Assembly: GCF_000424145.1 (NCBI RefSeq)
Contig: NZ_KE384137.1
Span: 1 to 64,000 of the forward strand
From: Butyrivibrio sp. AC2005
GTDB taxonomy: Bacteria > Bacillota > Clostridia > Lachnospirales > Lachnospiraceae
Direction: 5' to 3'
Length of the DNA: 64,000 nt
Shown here: positions 63,295 through 64,000 of the stretch, piece after piece
How the letters are laid out: the number at the start of each line of letters is the position of its first letter
Numbering within the stretch: position 1 is the stretch's first letter
The notes under the pieces: generated by a model
What the model saw: only the letters and a program-made list of their open reading frames with translations
Told to the model about the DNA's origin: nothing
Databases searched by the model: none
Translations under genes and position numbers: made by a program

Positions 63295-63654
63295 ATGAAA
63301 AATTATACAATTACCGTTAACGGAAACGTATATGAAGTAACTGTTGAAGAAGGTGCAGGAAGCGGAGCACCTGCAGCAGCTCCTGTTGCAGCACCTAAGG
63401 CACCTGCAGCTCCCACAAAGAAGGCAAGTGCCGGCGCAGGTAGTGTTAAGGTAACAGCCGGTGCAGCCGGAAAGGTTCTTAAGATTGAGGCTAATGTTGG
63501 TCAGTCTGTTAAGAAGGGCGACTCTGTTGTTGTTATGGAATCTATGAAGATGGAGATTCCTATGGTTGCACCTCAGGATGGAACAATTGCAAGTATCGAC
63601 GTTGCTGTAGGCGATCAGGTTGAAGCTGGCGGCGTTGTTGCAACAATGAACTAA
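63295..63654 (+). CDS. mmdC: Biotin carboxyl carrier subunit
   Basis: 119 residues. The biotin attachment site is VVMESMKMEIPM with Lys85 biotinylated, in a lipoyl/biotinyl domain (about 48-119). An N-terminal segment (KNYTITVNGNVYEVTVEE) and a flexible Ala/Pro linker (about 24-42) precede it, as in MmdC and GcdC. It shuttles CO2 from the carboxyltransferase to the membrane beta subunit. AGGAGG lies before the ATG, 32 bases after the previous gene. Confidence 0.93.
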   Translation: MKNYTITVNGNVYEVTVEEGAGSGAPAAAPVAAPKAPAAPTKKASAGAGSVKVTAGAAGKVLKIEANVGQSVKKGDSVVVMESMKMEIPMVAPQDGTIASIDVAVGDQVEAGGVVATMN

Positions 63655-63685
63655 AATTTGGAGAGACTCACACGGAGGTCGTTAA

Positions 63686-64000
63686 ATGGATTACATTGTA
63701 AACACATTATCGAATCTCTGGCAGCAAACTGCATTTACAACAATGACACCCGGAAACTATATCATGGTTGTTGTTGCTCTGATATTTATGTATCTTGCAA
63801 TCGCCAAAGATTTCGAACCACTTCTTTTGGTGCCTATCTCCTTCGGTATGCTACTGGTAAATATCTATCCGGATATTATGCTTTCAATTGAGAAATCATC
63901 GAATGGTGTAGGCGGACTTTTGTATTATTTCTACCTGCTTGATGAGTGGGCAATCATGCCGTCACTTATCTTTATGGGTGTAGGAGCGATGACAGACTTT
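63686..64000 (+). CDS. Sodium-pumping decarboxylase beta subunit (OadB/MmdB family), 3' end cut by window
   Basis: The first 105 codons of an integral membrane protein: MDYIVNTLSNLWQQ start, TM helix at about 25-45 (NYIMVVVALIFMYLAIA), then KDFEPLLLVPISFGMLLVN and a late SLIFMGVGAMTDF, a hallmark of the beta subunit that decarboxylates carboxy-biotin and exports Na+. CGGAGGTC lies about six bases before the ATG. The full family length is 370-430 residues, so about three quarters is outside the window. It completes the order alpha, gamma, biotin carrier, beta. Confidence 0.92.
   Translation, partial: MDYIVNTLSNLWQQTAFTTMTPGNYIMVVVALIFMYLAIAKDFEPLLLVPISFGMLLVNIYPDIMLSIEKSSNGVGGLLYYFYLLDEWAIMPSLIFMGVGAMTDF

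Noticed and set aside
63658..63891. 77-residue frame starting just after the biotin carrier gene
   Set aside because: It is out of frame with the clear beta-subunit gene at 63686, which has its own GGAGG site and hydrophobic membrane sequence.

Overview
The window reads as chromosomal DNA from an anaerobic, low-to-moderate GC Gram-positive of the Clostridia, most likely a Lachnospiraceae member (Butyrivibrio/Roseburia-like). The pointers are strong GGAGG-type ribosome sites, U-run terminators, the Firmicutes order era-recO-glyS, a redox repressor Rex, a probable Re-type citrate synthase beside isocitrate dehydrogenase, a Na+-pumping biotin decarboxylase operon, several glycoside hydrolases, and a REP-like repeat of a type I recall from gut Clostridia. 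This assignment is inference from content; no rRNA or tRNA gene is present to fix it.

Layout. 1-8.6 kb: a structured non-coding RNA at the left edge, then pheS, an array of seven hairpin-forming tandem repeats, pheT, an M18 aminopeptidase, REP-like elements, queA, a PilZ protein and a UDP-glucose dehydrogenase gene. 8.6-11.2 kb: aroA and tyrA on the minus strand. 11.3-21 kb: an EF-G paralogue lacking key GTPase residues, a membrane-bound EAL phosphodiesterase, leuS, a secreted Ig-like surface protein and a chemoreceptor. 21-29 kb: Re-citrate synthase, a GntR regulator and icd behind a promoter whose -10 box lies in a perfect palindrome, running directly into an overlapping SGNH / anchored unknown / MBOAT / SGNH cassette that looks like a polysaccharide O-acylation system. 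29-38.5 kb: a repeat-rich membrane protein, two GH3 glycosidases flanking a zinc-ribbon membrane protein, and an ABC-F ATPase. 38.6-46.8 kb: a small unknown gene, rex, a coiled-coil protein, nnr, alr, a minus-strand membrane J-domain protein, a CNNM/CorC-like protein and yebC. 46.8-60.8 kb: a polytopic membrane protein, an M16 protease, era with an inserted segment, recO, a lipoprotein, glyS, alaS, rpsU, a metallophosphoesterase, scpA and scpB. 60.9-64 kb: a sodium-pump decarboxylase operon, cut by the right edge in its beta subunit.

How the genes fit together. Most of the window is housekeeping: four aminoacyl-tRNA synthetase loci (Phe, Leu, Gly, Ala; none with a recognisable T-box), translation factors, chromosome condensation and aromatic amino-acid synthesis. 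Accessory functions concern the cell surface and signalling: c-di-GMP turnover (EAL) and sensing (PilZ beside ugd), chemotaxis, glycan acylation and beta-glycoside breakdown. Citrate synthase plus Icd would supply 2-oxoglutarate for glutamate in an incomplete TCA pathway. The least explained parts are the left-edge RNA, the pheS-pheT hairpin array, the dispersed repeat family with compensatory changes, the twin-SGNH/MBOAT cassette, the pseudoknot-like rpsU leader and several membrane proteins of unknown function.
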